A stretch of DNA of 63,185 nucleotides from Sphingobium cyanobacteriorum (GTDB taxonomy: Bacteria; Pseudomonadota; Alphaproteobacteria; Sphingomonadales; Sphingomonadaceae). The stretch spans positions 1 to 63,185 of the forward strand of contig NZ_JAUQOM010000015.1 in the NCBI RefSeq assembly GCF_030580935.1, in the 5' to 3' direction. Every line of letters starts with the position of its first letter. Position 1 is the stretch's first letter. Of the stretch, positions 26,663-36,134 are shown in pieces. The notes under the pieces were generated by a model. The model was given only the letters and a program-made list of their open reading frames with translations, did not search any database and was not told the origin of the DNA. The translations under genes were made by a program, and so were the position numbers.

Positions 26663-29164
26663 TCAGAGGCCCACCGTCAACGTGCCCATGATCGTGCGCG
26701 GCGCACCCACCGAGAAGTTCGGATTGGCGCCATTCAACCCCTGGATGGTTCCGGCGTTGATCTGCGTGCTGATGTTGCCCAAGTAGAATTTGTTGAACAG
26801 GTTGGTGACGTTCAACTGGAAGTAGGTCTTTTCCGCGCCCCATTGTGCCAGGCTGAATCGGGCGTCGAGATCGACCAGCGTGTAGTTCGGCACCTTGACG
26901 TCGTTGACATCTGTGGCGAAGCGACTGCCAACATATTTAGCCTGTGCGCCGACCGACACCGGACCGACTTCGACCTGTGCCCGACCGCCAACAGTCCAGT
27001 CAGGTGTCTCGGTAACACGCTTGCCGGCAGTCGGTGCGAAGATCGCCTGACCCAGGGCGGAGCAACCGATGGCTGCATTGACCGTCGAACAACTGCCGAT
27101 CTGCACGTCGTTTTTCAGGCGGCTGTGGTTGTAGGATGCAAAGGTGTAGAGCGTCAGTTCCTTGATCGGCTGATAAGCGATGTTGGCATCGACGCCATAA
27201 GCCTCAACCTTGCCGACGTTGCGATCGACCGAGATACCCTGGTCAGCATCAAACGACGTAACGATGCGATTCTTGAAGCTGATATACCAGGTCGTCAACT
27301 GCGCCTGGATCTTGCGCGATGTATAACGGGCACCCAAATCGAACGAGTCGGTCGTTTCGGGCGTGATGTCGATGATCGGCGCGCGGTACAGATTGTCGGT
27401 GCGTGGGGCCGAAATACCCTTTGCATAGCTCCAGAACAAGCTGGCTTCCGGCGTCAGGCTGTAGGTCAGGCCGACATTGGGCAGAACCTTGTTGAATTTA
27501 TAGTCAGCCTTGAACGGTGCGTAGAGCGAGTTGCTTGGGAAGGGGGCAACCTGCGTTGGTGGCACGATAACGAGTTGGCTGGTCGGCTGGCTGGTGCAGG
27601 TCGCAAAACCGCTGCCCGATGTCTGAATGGGGCAGTAGGTTTCCAGATCGCGCTTGAAGAAGGGCGCACGAACGCCGACTTCAACGCGCAGCTTTTCGTC
27701 CATGAACTTACCGACATACTGGCCGGCAACCTGATTGAGGAGCGCGATCGAGAGTCGGTCGCGCTGTTGCATCTGGAAACCGTCGGCATTCAGCACCGGC
27801 CGCCCGTTGCGACCGCCAAATACATTTTCAGGCGCACCGTTGCTGCCCAGATAACCCCACTCGCCGGTCTGGCGATGACGGGCGCGGTCATAGGTGTAGG
27901 CGACACGCACGCGATGTTCCGGCGCGATGTCCCAGATCAACGATGCCAGCAGGGTGTAGCGATTGGTGTTGGTGTTGTTCGGCGTGTAGAAGCCGATCGT
28001 ATCGGTCGTATCACCATCACCATTATAATCGACGCCGGTCGCCTTCGAACCCTTGATCAGGGCAGCATCTTCGCGGATCGACGTGTAACCGCCGCCATTG
28101 GCCAGTACATATTGATAGGCGCCATCGACGGTGAAGATCAGATTGTCGGTCAGCGTCCAGCGCGAATTAAGGCGCACATTGCCAGTATTCGACGGATTGA
28201 TACGCACGCCATAATAGTTGGTGCATCCGGTAACCGGCGAATTGCAGACCGCGTCATTTTCGAAGTTGAACAGCGCGTCCTGCTGCGCATTCGTAAGCTT
28301 CAGATAGACGGGACTGGCGGCTGAAATGCTGCCAGAGGCGGGCACGGTGCCTGTACCGAACAGGGTGCGCATGTCATTGACGCTGGGGTTGCGATAGAAA
28401 TTGTTGCGGTTGACGTTCCAGTGGCCTGCCAGCGAAATAAAGTCGCCATTGCTGCCGATCGGCTGGTAGATTCGGGCGTTATATTGCTGCTTCTCGACAC
28501 CGCCCGGCCCCTTGAACTTGTCATTGCGAGCGGTGCTGGCGGCGAAGAACATCTTCGTCCCCCATGGTCCGATCTCGCCTGTCTGGACCATGCCGAACAG
28601 ACGAAAATAATCATCTTCGCCCGCAGAACCGGACATCAGGACACCAAAATCATCGCTCGGCATGATGGTGCGATAGTTGACGGTGCCACCTGCGGCCGAC
28701 GCAGTTGGACTATCGATGTCGGTCGCACCCAGATTGACGTTGACCTGCTCGATCAGTTCGGGGTCGAGCATCTGGTTCGGATAGATCGCATAATTGCCCG
28801 AATCGTTCAGCGGAATGCCGTCGAAGGTCAGCGATACACGGTTGCCGTCAAAACCGCGGATGCGGATATTGCCGCCGGCCGATCCATAAGCGTCGGACTG
28901 GGTGAAGTTGACACCCGGAACCAGATTGAGTGCATTCAAAATGGTCTGGCCTGCGGGCTGGCGCGCGATGATCTCTTGCGTCAGGACAGCGCGGGCCTTG
29001 GTCGAATCCGGGATAACGACGCCGCTGACACCGTTGGATGCCGTGCGCGCACCTGTAACGATAATGCTATTTTCGGTTTCAATGGATCCGGTCGACTGCG
29101 CGAATGCTGCAGTAGGGGCGGCGACGGCGATGATCGCGGCGCTGCCCATCAGAAACTGTTTCAT
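26663..29164 (-). CDS. TonB-dependent outer-membrane receptor
   Basis: 833 aa with a signal peptide (MKQFLMGSAAIIAVAAPTAAFAQ). A plug domain follows (ARAVLTQEIIARQPAGQTILNAL, RIRGFDGNRVSLTFDGIPLNDSGNYAIYPNQ), then a large barrel. No STN domain. Substrate unknown; sphingomonads have many paralogues and there is no transporter gene beside it. Monocistronic: convergent with mtgA, and separated from clpX by a 372-bp gap with the clpX terminator. Confidence 0.92.
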   Translation of the reverse strand: MKQFLMGSAAIIAVAAPTAAFAQSTGSIETENSIIVTGARTASNGVSGVVIPDSTKARAVLTQEIIARQPAGQTILNALNLVPGVNFTQSDAYGSAGGNIRIRGFDGNRVSLTFDGIPLNDSGNYAIYPNQMLDPELIEQVNVNLGATDIDSPTASAAGGTVNYRTIMPSDDFGVLMSGSAGEDDYFRLFGMVQTGEIGPWGTKMFFAASTARNDKFKGPGGVEKQQYNARIYQPIGSNGDFISLAGHWNVNRNNFYRNPSVNDMRTLFGTGTVPASGSISAASPVYLKLTNAQQDALFNFENDAVCNSPVTGCTNYYGVRINPSNTGNVRLNSRWTLTDNLIFTVDGAYQYVLANGGGYTSIREDAALIKGSKATGVDYNGDGDTTDTIGFYTPNNTNTNRYTLLASLIWDIAPEHRVRVAYTYDRARHRQTGEWGYLGSNGAPENVFGGRNGRPVLNADGFQMQQRDRLSIALLNQVAGQYVGKFMDEKLRVEVGVRAPFFKRDLETYCPIQTSGSGFATCTSQPTSQLVIVPPTQVAPFPSNSLYAPFKADYKFNKVLPNVGLTYSLTPEASLFWSYAKGISAPRTDNLYRAPIIDITPETTDSFDLGARYTSRKIQAQLTTWYISFKNRIVTSFDADQGISVDRNVGKVEAYGVDANIAYQPIKELTLYTFASYNHSRLKNDVQIGSCSTVNAAIGCSALGQAIFAPTAGKRVTETPDWTVGGRAQVEVGPVSVGAQAKYVGSRFATDVNDVKVPNYTLVDLDARFSLAQWGAEKTYFQLNVTNLFNKFYLGNISTQINAGTIQGLNGANPNFSVGAPRTIMGTLTVGL

Positions 29165-29536
29165 GTGACCCTTATCCCTTTTTCAAGAGTGGCGCCTGTC
29201 GGCACCTGATGCTGTGATGCTCTTGCAAGCCGGAGCCGCTCTCTGGCGGCGTCTGGCGAAGGCCCTGTGATGCTCTGATTGCAATTATGTTACAACGCAC
29301 CCGCAGGACTGTCACATTCCTCCCCTGCCTCCGTCACCGCAGTTTGAAGGCGCATCCTGACTGCCCGTAATATATTGAAGTTTAATGACTTATCTGAATT
29401 CCAGAACGCCTGTTTAACAGTGGTGCAATTTTGCAACGCGGCGAGAATTTTTGTGCGCCGCACGCATGGCCAATGAAAAAGGGGCCAGCGATCATACGCT
29501 GGCCCCTCGTCAAATCGGGCTTTCCGTAAGGGAAGG
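29165..29536. other. Intergenic region: TonB-receptor promoter and clpX terminator
   Basis: 372 bp. The part next to the receptor gene is AT-richer (29280-29450) and should carry its promoter. The part next to clpX contains the terminator listed separately. No gene is seen. Confidence 0.6.
29481..29506 (-). terminator. clpX terminator
   Basis: A perfect 10-bp stem GGGGCCAGCG/CGCTGGCCCC with a six-base loop. Read on the minus strand it is followed by TTTTT, a standard intrinsic terminator about 30 bp after the clpX stop. Confidence 0.88.
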
Positions 29537-30805
29537 TCAGGCCGCGTCTTCGGCCCGCTTTTCCTTCTCACTGAACACGCGAATCGGTTCCTTGGTGCCT
29601 GCGACGACATCCTTGTCGACCACGACTTCCCCCACACCTTGCATGGACGGCAGATCGAACATGGTGTCCAGCAGGATGGCTTCCAGGATGGAGCGCAACC
29701 CACGCGCGCCAGTCTTGCGCTCGATCGCCTTCTTCGCGATCGCGACCAGTGCGTCGTCGGTGAAGCTGAGGTCGACATTCTCCATGTCGAACAGCTTGCC
29801 ATATTGCTTGACCAGCGCATTCTTCGGCTCGACCAGGATTTTGACCAGCGCGGTCACGTCCAGATCTTCCAGCGTCGCGATCACCGGCAGACGACCGACA
29901 AATTCGGGGATCAGGCCGAATTTGAGCAGATCTTCCGGCTCGCTCTGGCGCAGCAGTTCGCCGGTGCGGCGTTCTTCCGGCGCAGCGACATGGGCACCAA
30001 AGCCGATCGACTTGGCTTCCAGCCGATCGCCGATGATTCTTTCCAGGCCTGCAAAAGCGCCACCGCAGATGAACAGGATGTTGGTCGTGTCGACCTGTAG
30101 AAATTCCTGCTGCGGATGCTTGCGCCCGCCCTGCGGCGGGACCGAGGCGGTGGTGCCTTCCATCAGCTTGAGCAGCGCCTGCTGCACGCCTTCGCCCGAC
30201 ACGTCGCGGGTGATGGAGGGGTTTTCGGCCTTGCGGCTGATCTTGTCGATCTCGTCAATATAGACGATGCCGCGCTGCGCCTTTTCGACATTGTAGTCCG
30301 ACGCCTGGAGCAGCTTGAGGATGATATTCTCCACATCCTCGCCGACATAGCCCGCTTCGGTCAGCGTGGTGGCGTCGGCCATGGTGAAGGGCACATCGAA
30401 CGTCTTGGCCAATGTCTGCGCCAGCAGCGTCTTGCCGCAGCCTGTCGGGCCGACCAGCAGGATGTTCGACTTGGCCAGTTCGACCTCGCCCGGCTTGGAG
30501 CCGTGGTTCAACCGCTTGTAATGATTGTGGACCGCGACCGAGAGCACGCGCTTGGCGCGCTTCTGACCGATCACATAATCGTCGAGCACATCGCAGATTT
30601 CCTGCGGGGTGGGCACGCCGCCATCCTTCTTGCCGACAAGACCGCCCTTGGTCTCCTCGCGGATGATGTCGTTGCACAATTCCACGCATTCGTCGCAGAT
30701 GAACACGGTCGGTCCCGCGATCAGCTTACGCACCTCATGCTGCGACTTGCCGCAAAAGGAGCAGTAAAGCGTGCTTTTCGAATCCGACCCGGTTAGCTTA
30801 GTCAT
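29537..30805 (-). CDS. clpX: ATP-dependent Clp protease ATP-binding subunit ClpX
   Basis: 422 aa, normal for ClpX. The N-terminal C4 zinc-binding domain (LYCSFCGKSQ, FICDECVELC) binds substrates and adaptors. The AAA+ module shows Walker A LLVGPTGCGKTLLA and Walker B IVYIDEIDKI, plus the GYVGEDVEN pore motif. It unfolds proteins and feeds ClpP. The start at 30805 is standard; the extra upstream frame is not conserved. It lies 140 bp downstream of clpP with a hairpin in the gap. Confidence 0.97.
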   Translation of the reverse strand: MTKLTGSDSKSTLYCSFCGKSQHEVRKLIAGPTVFICDECVELCNDIIREETKGGLVGKKDGGVPTPQEICDVLDDYVIGQKRAKRVLSVAVHNHYKRLNHGSKPGEVELAKSNILLVGPTGCGKTLLAQTLAKTFDVPFTMADATTLTEAGYVGEDVENIILKLLQASDYNVEKAQRGIVYIDEIDKISRKAENPSITRDVSGEGVQQALLKLMEGTTASVPPQGGRKHPQQEFLQVDTTNILFICGGAFAGLERIIGDRLEAKSIGFGAHVAAPEERRTGELLRQSEPEDLLKFGLIPEFVGRLPVIATLEDLDVTALVKILVEPKNALVKQYGKLFDMENVDLSFTDDALVAIAKKAIERKTGARGLRSILEAILLDTMFDLPSMQGVGEVVVDKDVVAGTKEPIRVFSEKEKRAEDAA

Positions 30806-30887
30806 TCGCCATTCTCTCTTCCCCCTCCAGTCAACAGTCACCAGATCCGCGATCGGCGGGGGATTTCTGGTCCAAACGCCATATTAG

Positions 30888-30934
30888 ACCGCCGCGCGCC
30901 CGTTTCACAAGGGTAGAAAGTGGCGCGCGGCGGT
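30888..30934. promoter_or_regulatory. 13-bp perfect inverted repeat between clpP and clpX
   Basis: ACCGCCGCGCGCC (30888-30900) and GGCGCGCGGCGGT (30922-30934) form a 13-bp perfect stem with a 21-base loop in the clpP-clpX gap. Without a U run it is not a classical terminator; it could stabilise clpP mRNA or tune read-through into clpX. Confidence 0.6.
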
Positions 30935-30945
30935 AAAGATGTCCT

Positions 30946-31581
30946 TTAGGCGTCGGTTGCTTCCGCCGGAGCCGGACGGCGATCGAACACTTCGTCGACC
31001 AGGCCGAACGCCTTGGCCTCATCCGCCTCCAGGAACGTATCGCGGTCCATGGCCTTTTCGACCGCTTCCAGCGTCTGCCCGGTATATTTGACATAGAGGT
31101 CGTTCAGGCGTCGGCGAATCCGCAGGATTTCCTTGGCCTGGATCTCGATATCGGACGCCATGCCCTGCGCGCCGCCGGACGGCTGATGCACCATGATGCG
31201 GGCGTTGCCCAGCGCGATGCGCTTGCCCGGTTCACCGGCGGCCAGCAGGAAGCTGCCCATCGACGCAGCCTGGCCGATGCACACGGTCCCGACCTGGGGC
31301 CGGATATATTTCATCGTATCATGGATCGCCATGCCGGCCGTCACCACCCCGCCGGGCGAGTTGATGTACATCCATATGTCCTTCTTCGGATTTTCCGATT
31401 CGAGGAACAGGAGCTGGGCAACGATGAGCGAGGCCATATGGTCCTCGACCTGGCCGGTGACGAAGATGATCCGTTCACGCAGCAGCCGCGAATAGATGTC
31501 AAAGCTGCGTTCGCCGCGGTTCGACTGTTCGATGACGATAGGGACCAGCGCGGCCATGGGATCGGACATGATATCGGTCAT
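30946..31581 (-). CDS. clpP: ATP-dependent Clp protease proteolytic subunit ClpP
   Basis: 211 aa. The serine-protease triad is visible: Ser in GQAASMGSFLLAAG, His in ARIMVHQPSGG, and Asp in the MDRDTFLEADEAKAFGLVDEV region. Forms the tetradecameric chamber that works with ClpX. Start 31581 (MTDIMSDPMAALVPIVIEQ) is the usual one. Gene order tig, glycosyltransferase, clpP, clpX: a GT2 gene interrupts the common tig-clpP-clpX arrangement. Confidence 0.97.
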   Translation of the reverse strand: MTDIMSDPMAALVPIVIEQSNRGERSFDIYSRLLRERIIFVTGQVEDHMASLIVAQLLFLESENPKKDIWMYINSPGGVVTAGMAIHDTMKYIRPQVGTVCIGQAASMGSFLLAAGEPGKRIALGNARIMVHQPSGGAQGMASDIEIQAKEILRIRRRLNDLYVKYTGQTLEAVEKAMDRDTFLEADEAKAFGLVDEVFDRRPAPAEATDA

Positions 31582-31678
31582 TGTGCTCTTTTCCGGGTAG
31601 TTGCTTTTGCCCACTCCCTACATCGGGACAAAAAGCGAATGGTTCAAGGGGGGAACGATGCCCCGCCCACATCGATGC

Positions 31679-32722
31679 CTAATCGCGGCACGCGAAATCG
31701 GATGGCGCGCGAAAGGCGAGATAGGCCAGCCGCCGTACTTCACGACGCCCGCGCACCACAGTGTCGAGGATGAGCCCGCACATGGCCGACAGGGTGGCAA
31801 GGATCATCAGGCCCGTCACTAGGATCGCCGTCGGGAAGCGGGGCACCAGGCCCGTCTGGAGATAGGTAACGATCAGCGGCGCCGCCAGCCCCAGGCCAAG
31901 CGCCGCCAGAAAGGCCGCGATGATGCCGAAGAAGAGGATCGGCCGCTCGATGCGATACAGGGTGATGATCGTACGCAGGATGCGAAATCCGTCGCGATAG
32001 GTGCTGAGCTTGCTTTCCGATCCTTCCGGCCTGGCGCCATAGGCCGTCATCACCTCCGCCACCGGCATCGCGAGTTCGAGCGCATGGACGCTGATTTCGG
32101 TTTCGATCTCGAAACCGGCGGACAGGACCGGAAAACTCTTGACGAAGCGGCGTGAAAAGACGCGATAGCCCGAAAGAATGTCGGTAAAACTGCGGCCGAA
32201 CAATTGCTTGAGCAGGCTGGTTAGCGCCCAGTTGCCAAAGCGGTGGCCACGCCGATAGGCCGACTCCACCTGATCCCGGCGACACCCGACAACCATGTCG
32301 AGATTATCCTCCAGCATCGCCGCGATCATCGCGGGGGCGGCGGCGGCTTCGTAGGTCGCATCGCCATCGGCCATTATATAGATGTCCGCATCGACATCCG
32401 CGAACATGCGGCGCACGACATGCCCCTTGCCCTGCTGGCTGACGCGACGGACGATCGCCCCTGCCCCGGCCGCCAGTTCACGGCTGCCGTCGCGGCTGTT
32501 ATTATCGAACACATAAATGGTTGCGGTCGGCAACGCGCGGCGGAAATCCTCGACCGTCTGCACGATCGCGCCGGCTTCGTTATAGCAGGGCAGGATCACC
32601 GCGACGCGCGGGGTTGCCACGGCCGTTTCGCCATTCACTGCGGGAAATTCCTTCATCGTCGCAACCAATCCCTGCCCTTTGCCGCCTGCATCGGACAACA
32701 TGATTAATATTTCGTCTGCCAT
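31679..32722 (-). CDS. GT2-family glycosyltransferase (dolichol-phosphate-mannose-synthase-like)
   Basis: 347 aa. A GT-A catalytic domain (VILPCYNEAGAI, VFDNNSRDGS, metal-binding MADGDATYE, ILSGYRVFSRRFVKSFP) is followed by two C-terminal membrane spans (FGIIAAFLAALGLGLAAP, ILVTGLMILATLSAMCGLIL). It probably transfers a sugar to a polyprenyl phosphate at the inner membrane for envelope glycans. Donor and acceptor cannot be told from sequence. It sits between tig and clpP on the same strand. Confidence 0.88.
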   Translation of the reverse strand: MADEILIMLSDAGGKGQGLVATMKEFPAVNGETAVATPRVAVILPCYNEAGAIVQTVEDFRRALPTATIYVFDNNSRDGSRELAAGAGAIVRRVSQQGKGHVVRRMFADVDADIYIMADGDATYEAAAAPAMIAAMLEDNLDMVVGCRRDQVESAYRRGHRFGNWALTSLLKQLFGRSFTDILSGYRVFSRRFVKSFPVLSAGFEIETEISVHALELAMPVAEVMTAYGARPEGSESKLSTYRDGFRILRTIITLYRIERPILFFGIIAAFLAALGLGLAAPLIVTYLQTGLVPRFPTAILVTGLMILATLSAMCGLILDTVVRGRREVRRLAYLAFRAPSDFACRD

Positions 32723-32741
32723 GCCGATCCCGAAATGAAAA

Positions 32742-32771
32742 GCGCCCGCGCTTCCCAGGGAAGCCGGGCGC
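32742..32771 (-). terminator. tig terminator
   Basis: Downstream of the tig stop the minus strand reads GCGCCCGGCTTCCC, a short loop, then GGGAAGCGCGGGCGC and TTTT: a long, slightly imperfect hairpin with a short U run. Confidence 0.8.
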
Positions 32772-32794
32772 AGATCATTTTGCTGAAGGCAGGC

Positions 32795-34405
32795 TTATTC
32801 GGCCTTGGCGGCAGCCTTCTTGGGAGCAGCCTTCTTCTTGGGCTTGTCCTCGCCGGCGGCATCATCGGCCACGGCCTCATCCTTCTTTACCGCCTTCTTG
32901 GCGGCAGGCTTCTTGACGGGGGCCTCTTCGGCTTCGTCGGCCTTCACCTCTTCAGCAGACGGTTCGGCATCAGCATCCGCCTTCTTCTTGGGTACAGCCT
33001 TCTTGGCCTTCGGCTTCTCGTCATGGTCATGGTCATGGCCGCAGCCCGGACCGTGGACATGGGGCTTCAGGTCGCCATCTTCGGCCTCGATCGCGGCTTC
33101 CAGCTCTTCCTTGGTCACGACGCGGTCGGTGACTTCAGCCTTTTCGAACAGGAAGTCGACGACCTTGTCCTCATAGAGCGGGGCACGCAACTGGGCGGCG
33201 GCCATGGGATCCTGGCGGACATATTGCACGAAGCGCTCGCGATCCTGCGGGCTATACTGTTGCGCCGCCTGCATGATCAGGCGGTTCATTTCCTGATCGT
33301 TGACAACAACGCCATTGGCCTGGCCGATTTCGGAGAGGAGCAGGCCCAGACGGACGCGACGCACCGCGATGGCGCGATAATCATCCTTCTCCGCTTCCAT
33401 TTCAGCGATCGCGGCGGCCGGATCTTCCTCATGGCTGGCTTCGTGCTGAAGCTGCTGCCAGATCTGGTTGAATTCGGCCTCCACCATGCTGGGCGGCACG
33501 TCGAAATCATGGGCGGCGGCGAGCTGGTCGAGCAGCTTGCGCTTCATATGCGTGCGGGTCAGCCCGTTATGTTCCTGCTCGATCTGGCCCTTGAGCAGAT
33601 CCTTGAGCTGGCCGATGCCTTCCAGGCCCAGCGACTTGGCGAATTCATCATCCAGCTTGGGCTTGTCGCCATCCAGGATCGACTGGACGGTAACATCGAA
33701 AGTCGCCGCCTTGCCCGCCAGGTGCGCCGCGCCATAATCTTCGGGGAAAGTGACCTCGATGGTCTTTTCATCGCCCTTCTTGACGCCGGCAAGCTGCTCT
33801 TCGAAGCCGGGGATGAACTGCCCCGCGCCGATCTTGAGCTTCACGCCCTCGGCCGAACCGCCTTCAAATACTTCACCGTCGACCTTGCCAACGAAGTCGA
33901 TGGTCAGCGTGTCGCCGTCCTTCGCCTTGTGGCCGGCGGGAAATTCTTCCAGCGCGCCCTGCTGGACGGCGATACGGCCGGCGGCCTCATCAACCTGCGC
34001 ATCGGCCACTTCCGCCGTCAGCCGTTCCAGCTTCAAACCATCGATGCTGGGCGCGGCGATTTCAGGCAGCACTTCCAGTGCGACCTTGATCTCGGCATCC
34101 TGGCCGAACTCGAACCCCTCGTCCAGTTCGACCGACGGCTGCATCGCAGGACGCAGCTTCTGGTCAGCGATCAGCTTCTGGATGCTTTCCTGGATCGAAT
34201 TGTTGAGCGCATCGCGTTGCAGCGATTCGCCGTGCATCTTCTTTACCAGGTTGGCGGGCACCTTGCCGGGGCGGAAGCCGGGCATGCGGACTTGCGGTGC
34301 GATCGCGGCCACTTCCTTTTCCACCCGCGCGTCGATATCCTTCGACGTGATGGTCACGGTATAGGCGCGCTTCAGGCCCTCGTTCAACGTCTCGACAGTC
34401 TGCAT
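32795..34405 (-). CDS. tig: Trigger factor, ribosome-associated chaperone and prolyl isomerase
   Basis: 536 aa, longer than the about 430-450 typical of trigger factors. The N-terminal ribosome-binding signature RMPGFRPGKVP is at about residues 40-50, the FKBP-like PPIase domain at 150-245, and the C-terminal chaperone arms follow. The extra length is a low-complexity tail with a His cluster (GPGCGHDHDHDE) and Lys/Ala-rich repeats ending KKAAPKKAAAKAE; such tails occur in sphingomonads and may bind metal or nucleic acid. Start 34405 (MQTVETLNEG) is standard. Confidence 0.96.
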   Translation of the reverse strand: MQTVETLNEGLKRAYTVTITSKDIDARVEKEVAAIAPQVRMPGFRPGKVPANLVKKMHGESLQRDALNNSIQESIQKLIADQKLRPAMQPSVELDEGFEFGQDAEIKVALEVLPEIAAPSIDGLKLERLTAEVADAQVDEAAGRIAVQQGALEEFPAGHKAKDGDTLTIDFVGKVDGEVFEGGSAEGVKLKIGAGQFIPGFEEQLAGVKKGDEKTIEVTFPEDYGAAHLAGKAATFDVTVQSILDGDKPKLDDEFAKSLGLEGIGQLKDLLKGQIEQEHNGLTRTHMKRKLLDQLAAAHDFDVPPSMVEAEFNQIWQQLQHEASHEEDPAAAIAEMEAEKDDYRAIAVRRVRLGLLLSEIGQANGVVVNDQEMNRLIMQAAQQYSPQDRERFVQYVRQDPMAAAQLRAPLYEDKVVDFLFEKAEVTDRVVTKEELEAAIEAEDGDLKPHVHGPGCGHDHDHDEKPKAKKAVPKKKADADAEPSAEEVKADEAEEAPVKKPAAKKAVKKDEAVADDAAGEDKPKKKAAPKKAAAKAE

Positions 34406-34465
34406 CTCTTCTCTCAAACGCTTTCTTCAGCTGAATTTCGGTGGCTTGGCCGCAGGCGGCGCAAC

Positions 34466-34519
34466 TGGTGCGGGCGAAGGGACTCGAACCCCCACATCTT
34501 GCGATACCAGAACCTAAAT
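34466..34519 (-). repeat. tRNA-Leu(TAG) 3' fragment, attachment scar of the right-hand island
   Basis: On the minus strand, bases 34519-34466 match the anticodon loop TTTAGGT through variable arm, TTCGAGT T-loop and ACCA end of a tRNA-Leu. The 5' half is absent: sequence on the island side does not complete the anticodon stem. This is the displaced 3' end expected at the far end of an island inserted in tRNA-Leu(TAG). The acceptor 3' strand (CGCCCGC) differs from that of the complete tRNA-Leu at 36052. Confidence 0.78.
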
Positions 34520-34665
34520 CCACAAATTGCAGGACAAGGGAAAGTTTTTATGCTATGTTTTCAACAACTTCTGTTCAACATTTGCTTTCATACCCTTGGA
34601 CACATTGCGGACACAACACGGCCACCAATCTTTAAGTCGATCGCCCATAATGCAGGAGGCCGCGA

Positions 34666-36000
34666 ATGACCAGCCATGATTTGTTCGATGGGCGTTTGCA
34701 GGTCTATAAGCGCGGTGAAGGACGCTATTGGCAGTGTGCGGCGCGGGTCGGCGGGCAGCGCTATCGCGAAAGCACCAAGCAAGAGAGCTTGGCACTTGCG
34801 AAGGAGATCGCAGAGGACTGGTATTTGAGCCTTCACGGCAAAATGCGCCGTGGAGAATTGTCAGACCCGCCCCCCTCCTCTCGCTCCGTCAACTATCATT
34901 CGACCAAGCCGAAAAAGCATGAGCCGACCTTCAAGCAGGCATATGAGGAATATCTGGCCGAGGTGAAGGTGCTGGCCCTGAGCGTGCGCAGCCCGAAATA
35001 TGCCCAATACATGGAGCTGCGGATGAATCGGCACCTCCTGCCCTATTTCGGCAAGGATAAGGTTTCCGCTATCACCAGCGGCAAAATGCAATCTTATCTC
35101 GTGCAGCGCTTAGCGGAAACGACGGAGAAGAAAGGAAAGCCCCCTGCCCGCAGCACTTTATTGCAGGAGGTGGTTCACGTCCGGCAGGTACTCAAATACT
35201 GCGAGCGCCAAGGGCAAATCGCGTTCGTTCCAAACCTTTCCTCCCCCTTCTTGAAGAAGACGAAGAAGAGTCGGCGCGCGTGGTTTTCCCCAGAGGAATA
35301 CCAACGGCTCTATGAAGCCACGCGCGCCCGAATCACCAATGGTAAGCGTCCTGGCTGGGAAGAGCGATACGCTGACACCCACGATTTCGTGCTGTTTCAG
35401 GGTAACAGCGGCCTGCGGCCCGACGAAACCATCGGCAACCTGCAAATCCGGGACATTGAAGTGATCGACGAGATCATTGATGGCGAACGGACCGGAAAGC
35501 AAATCCTCGATATCGACGTGCGCGGCAAAACCGGCGTGGGCTATTGCAAGACCATGCCGGGTGCTGTTCTGCCTTATAAAAGAGCGAAAGCACGGCGTGA
35601 GGCAGAGCTTCGTGCCCAAGGGCACGACAATCAGGCCATTGCTCGCCTGCTCCCCAGCACTCCCCTCTTCCCAAAGTTCAATCGAGAGGTTTTCAACGCC
35701 GTCCTTGATGAGGAAGGCTTGAAATATGACAGGGACGGCAAGCCCCGCACGGCATACAGCCTCCGCCATACCTATATTTCCATGCGACTGATGGATGGGG
35801 CCAATATCGTGCAGGTAGCAAATAATTGCCGCACGAGCGTGCAGATGATCCATGAGCATTACGCCGCTCATATCCGCGAACTGGTGGACCCATCAGGCCT
35901 GAACACCCGCCGCTCCAAGACCGCGCGCGCCGCCTCGAAACAGTTGCGCGAACGCCGCGATATGAGGAAGCAAACGGATCAACAGTCACCCGGCTTCTAA
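34666..36000 (+). CDS. Tyrosine-family integrase of the right-hand island
   Basis: 444 aa. An N-terminal arm-type and SAM-like core-binding region (residues 1-185) is followed by a catalytic domain with Arg in FQGNSGLRPDETI, the TAYSLRHTYISMRL His/Arg box and the nucleophile Tyr in MIHEHYAAH. It starts about 150 bp from the tRNA-Leu 3' fragment, so it presumably recognises that site. Transcription runs into a complete tRNA-Leu(TAG) gene 51 bp downstream. Confidence 0.9.
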   Translation: MTSHDLFDGRLQVYKRGEGRYWQCAARVGGQRYRESTKQESLALAKEIAEDWYLSLHGKMRRGELSDPPPSSRSVNYHSTKPKKHEPTFKQAYEEYLAEVKVLALSVRSPKYAQYMELRMNRHLLPYFGKDKVSAITSGKMQSYLVQRLAETTEKKGKPPARSTLLQEVVHVRQVLKYCERQGQIAFVPNLSSPFLKKTKKSRRAWFSPEEYQRLYEATRARITNGKRPGWEERYADTHDFVLFQGNSGLRPDETIGNLQIRDIEVIDEIIDGERTGKQILDIDVRGKTGVGYCKTMPGAVLPYKRAKARREAELRAQGHDNQAIARLLPSTPLFPKFNREVFNAVLDEEGLKYDRDGKPRTAYSLRHTYISMRLMDGANIVQVANNCRTSVQMIHEHYAAHIRELVDPSGLNTRRSKTARAASKQLRERRDMRKQTDQQSPGF

Positions 36001-36051
36001 CGATTTGCTTGGCTTATAGACTTTGGCGAACTATAGGCTCGCATCCTGCGT

Positions 36052-36134
36052 GCGGCTATGGCGAAATTGGTAGACGCAACTGGTTTAGGTCCAGTCGGGC
36101 AACCGTGGGGGTTCGAGTCCCTCTAGCCGCACCA
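36052..36134 (+). tRNA. tRNA-Leu(TAG)
   Basis: A complete class II tRNA: acceptor GCGGCTA paired with TAGCCGC, D arm with GAAATTGGTAGAC, anticodon stem ACTGG/CCAGT around loop TTTAGGT (anticodon TAG), short variable arm CGGGCAACCG, T arm with TTCGAGT and encoded ACCA. Its body differs from the broken tRNA-Leu at 34466-34519, so it looks like an island-borne gene, or the target of another element. Confidence 0.93.
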
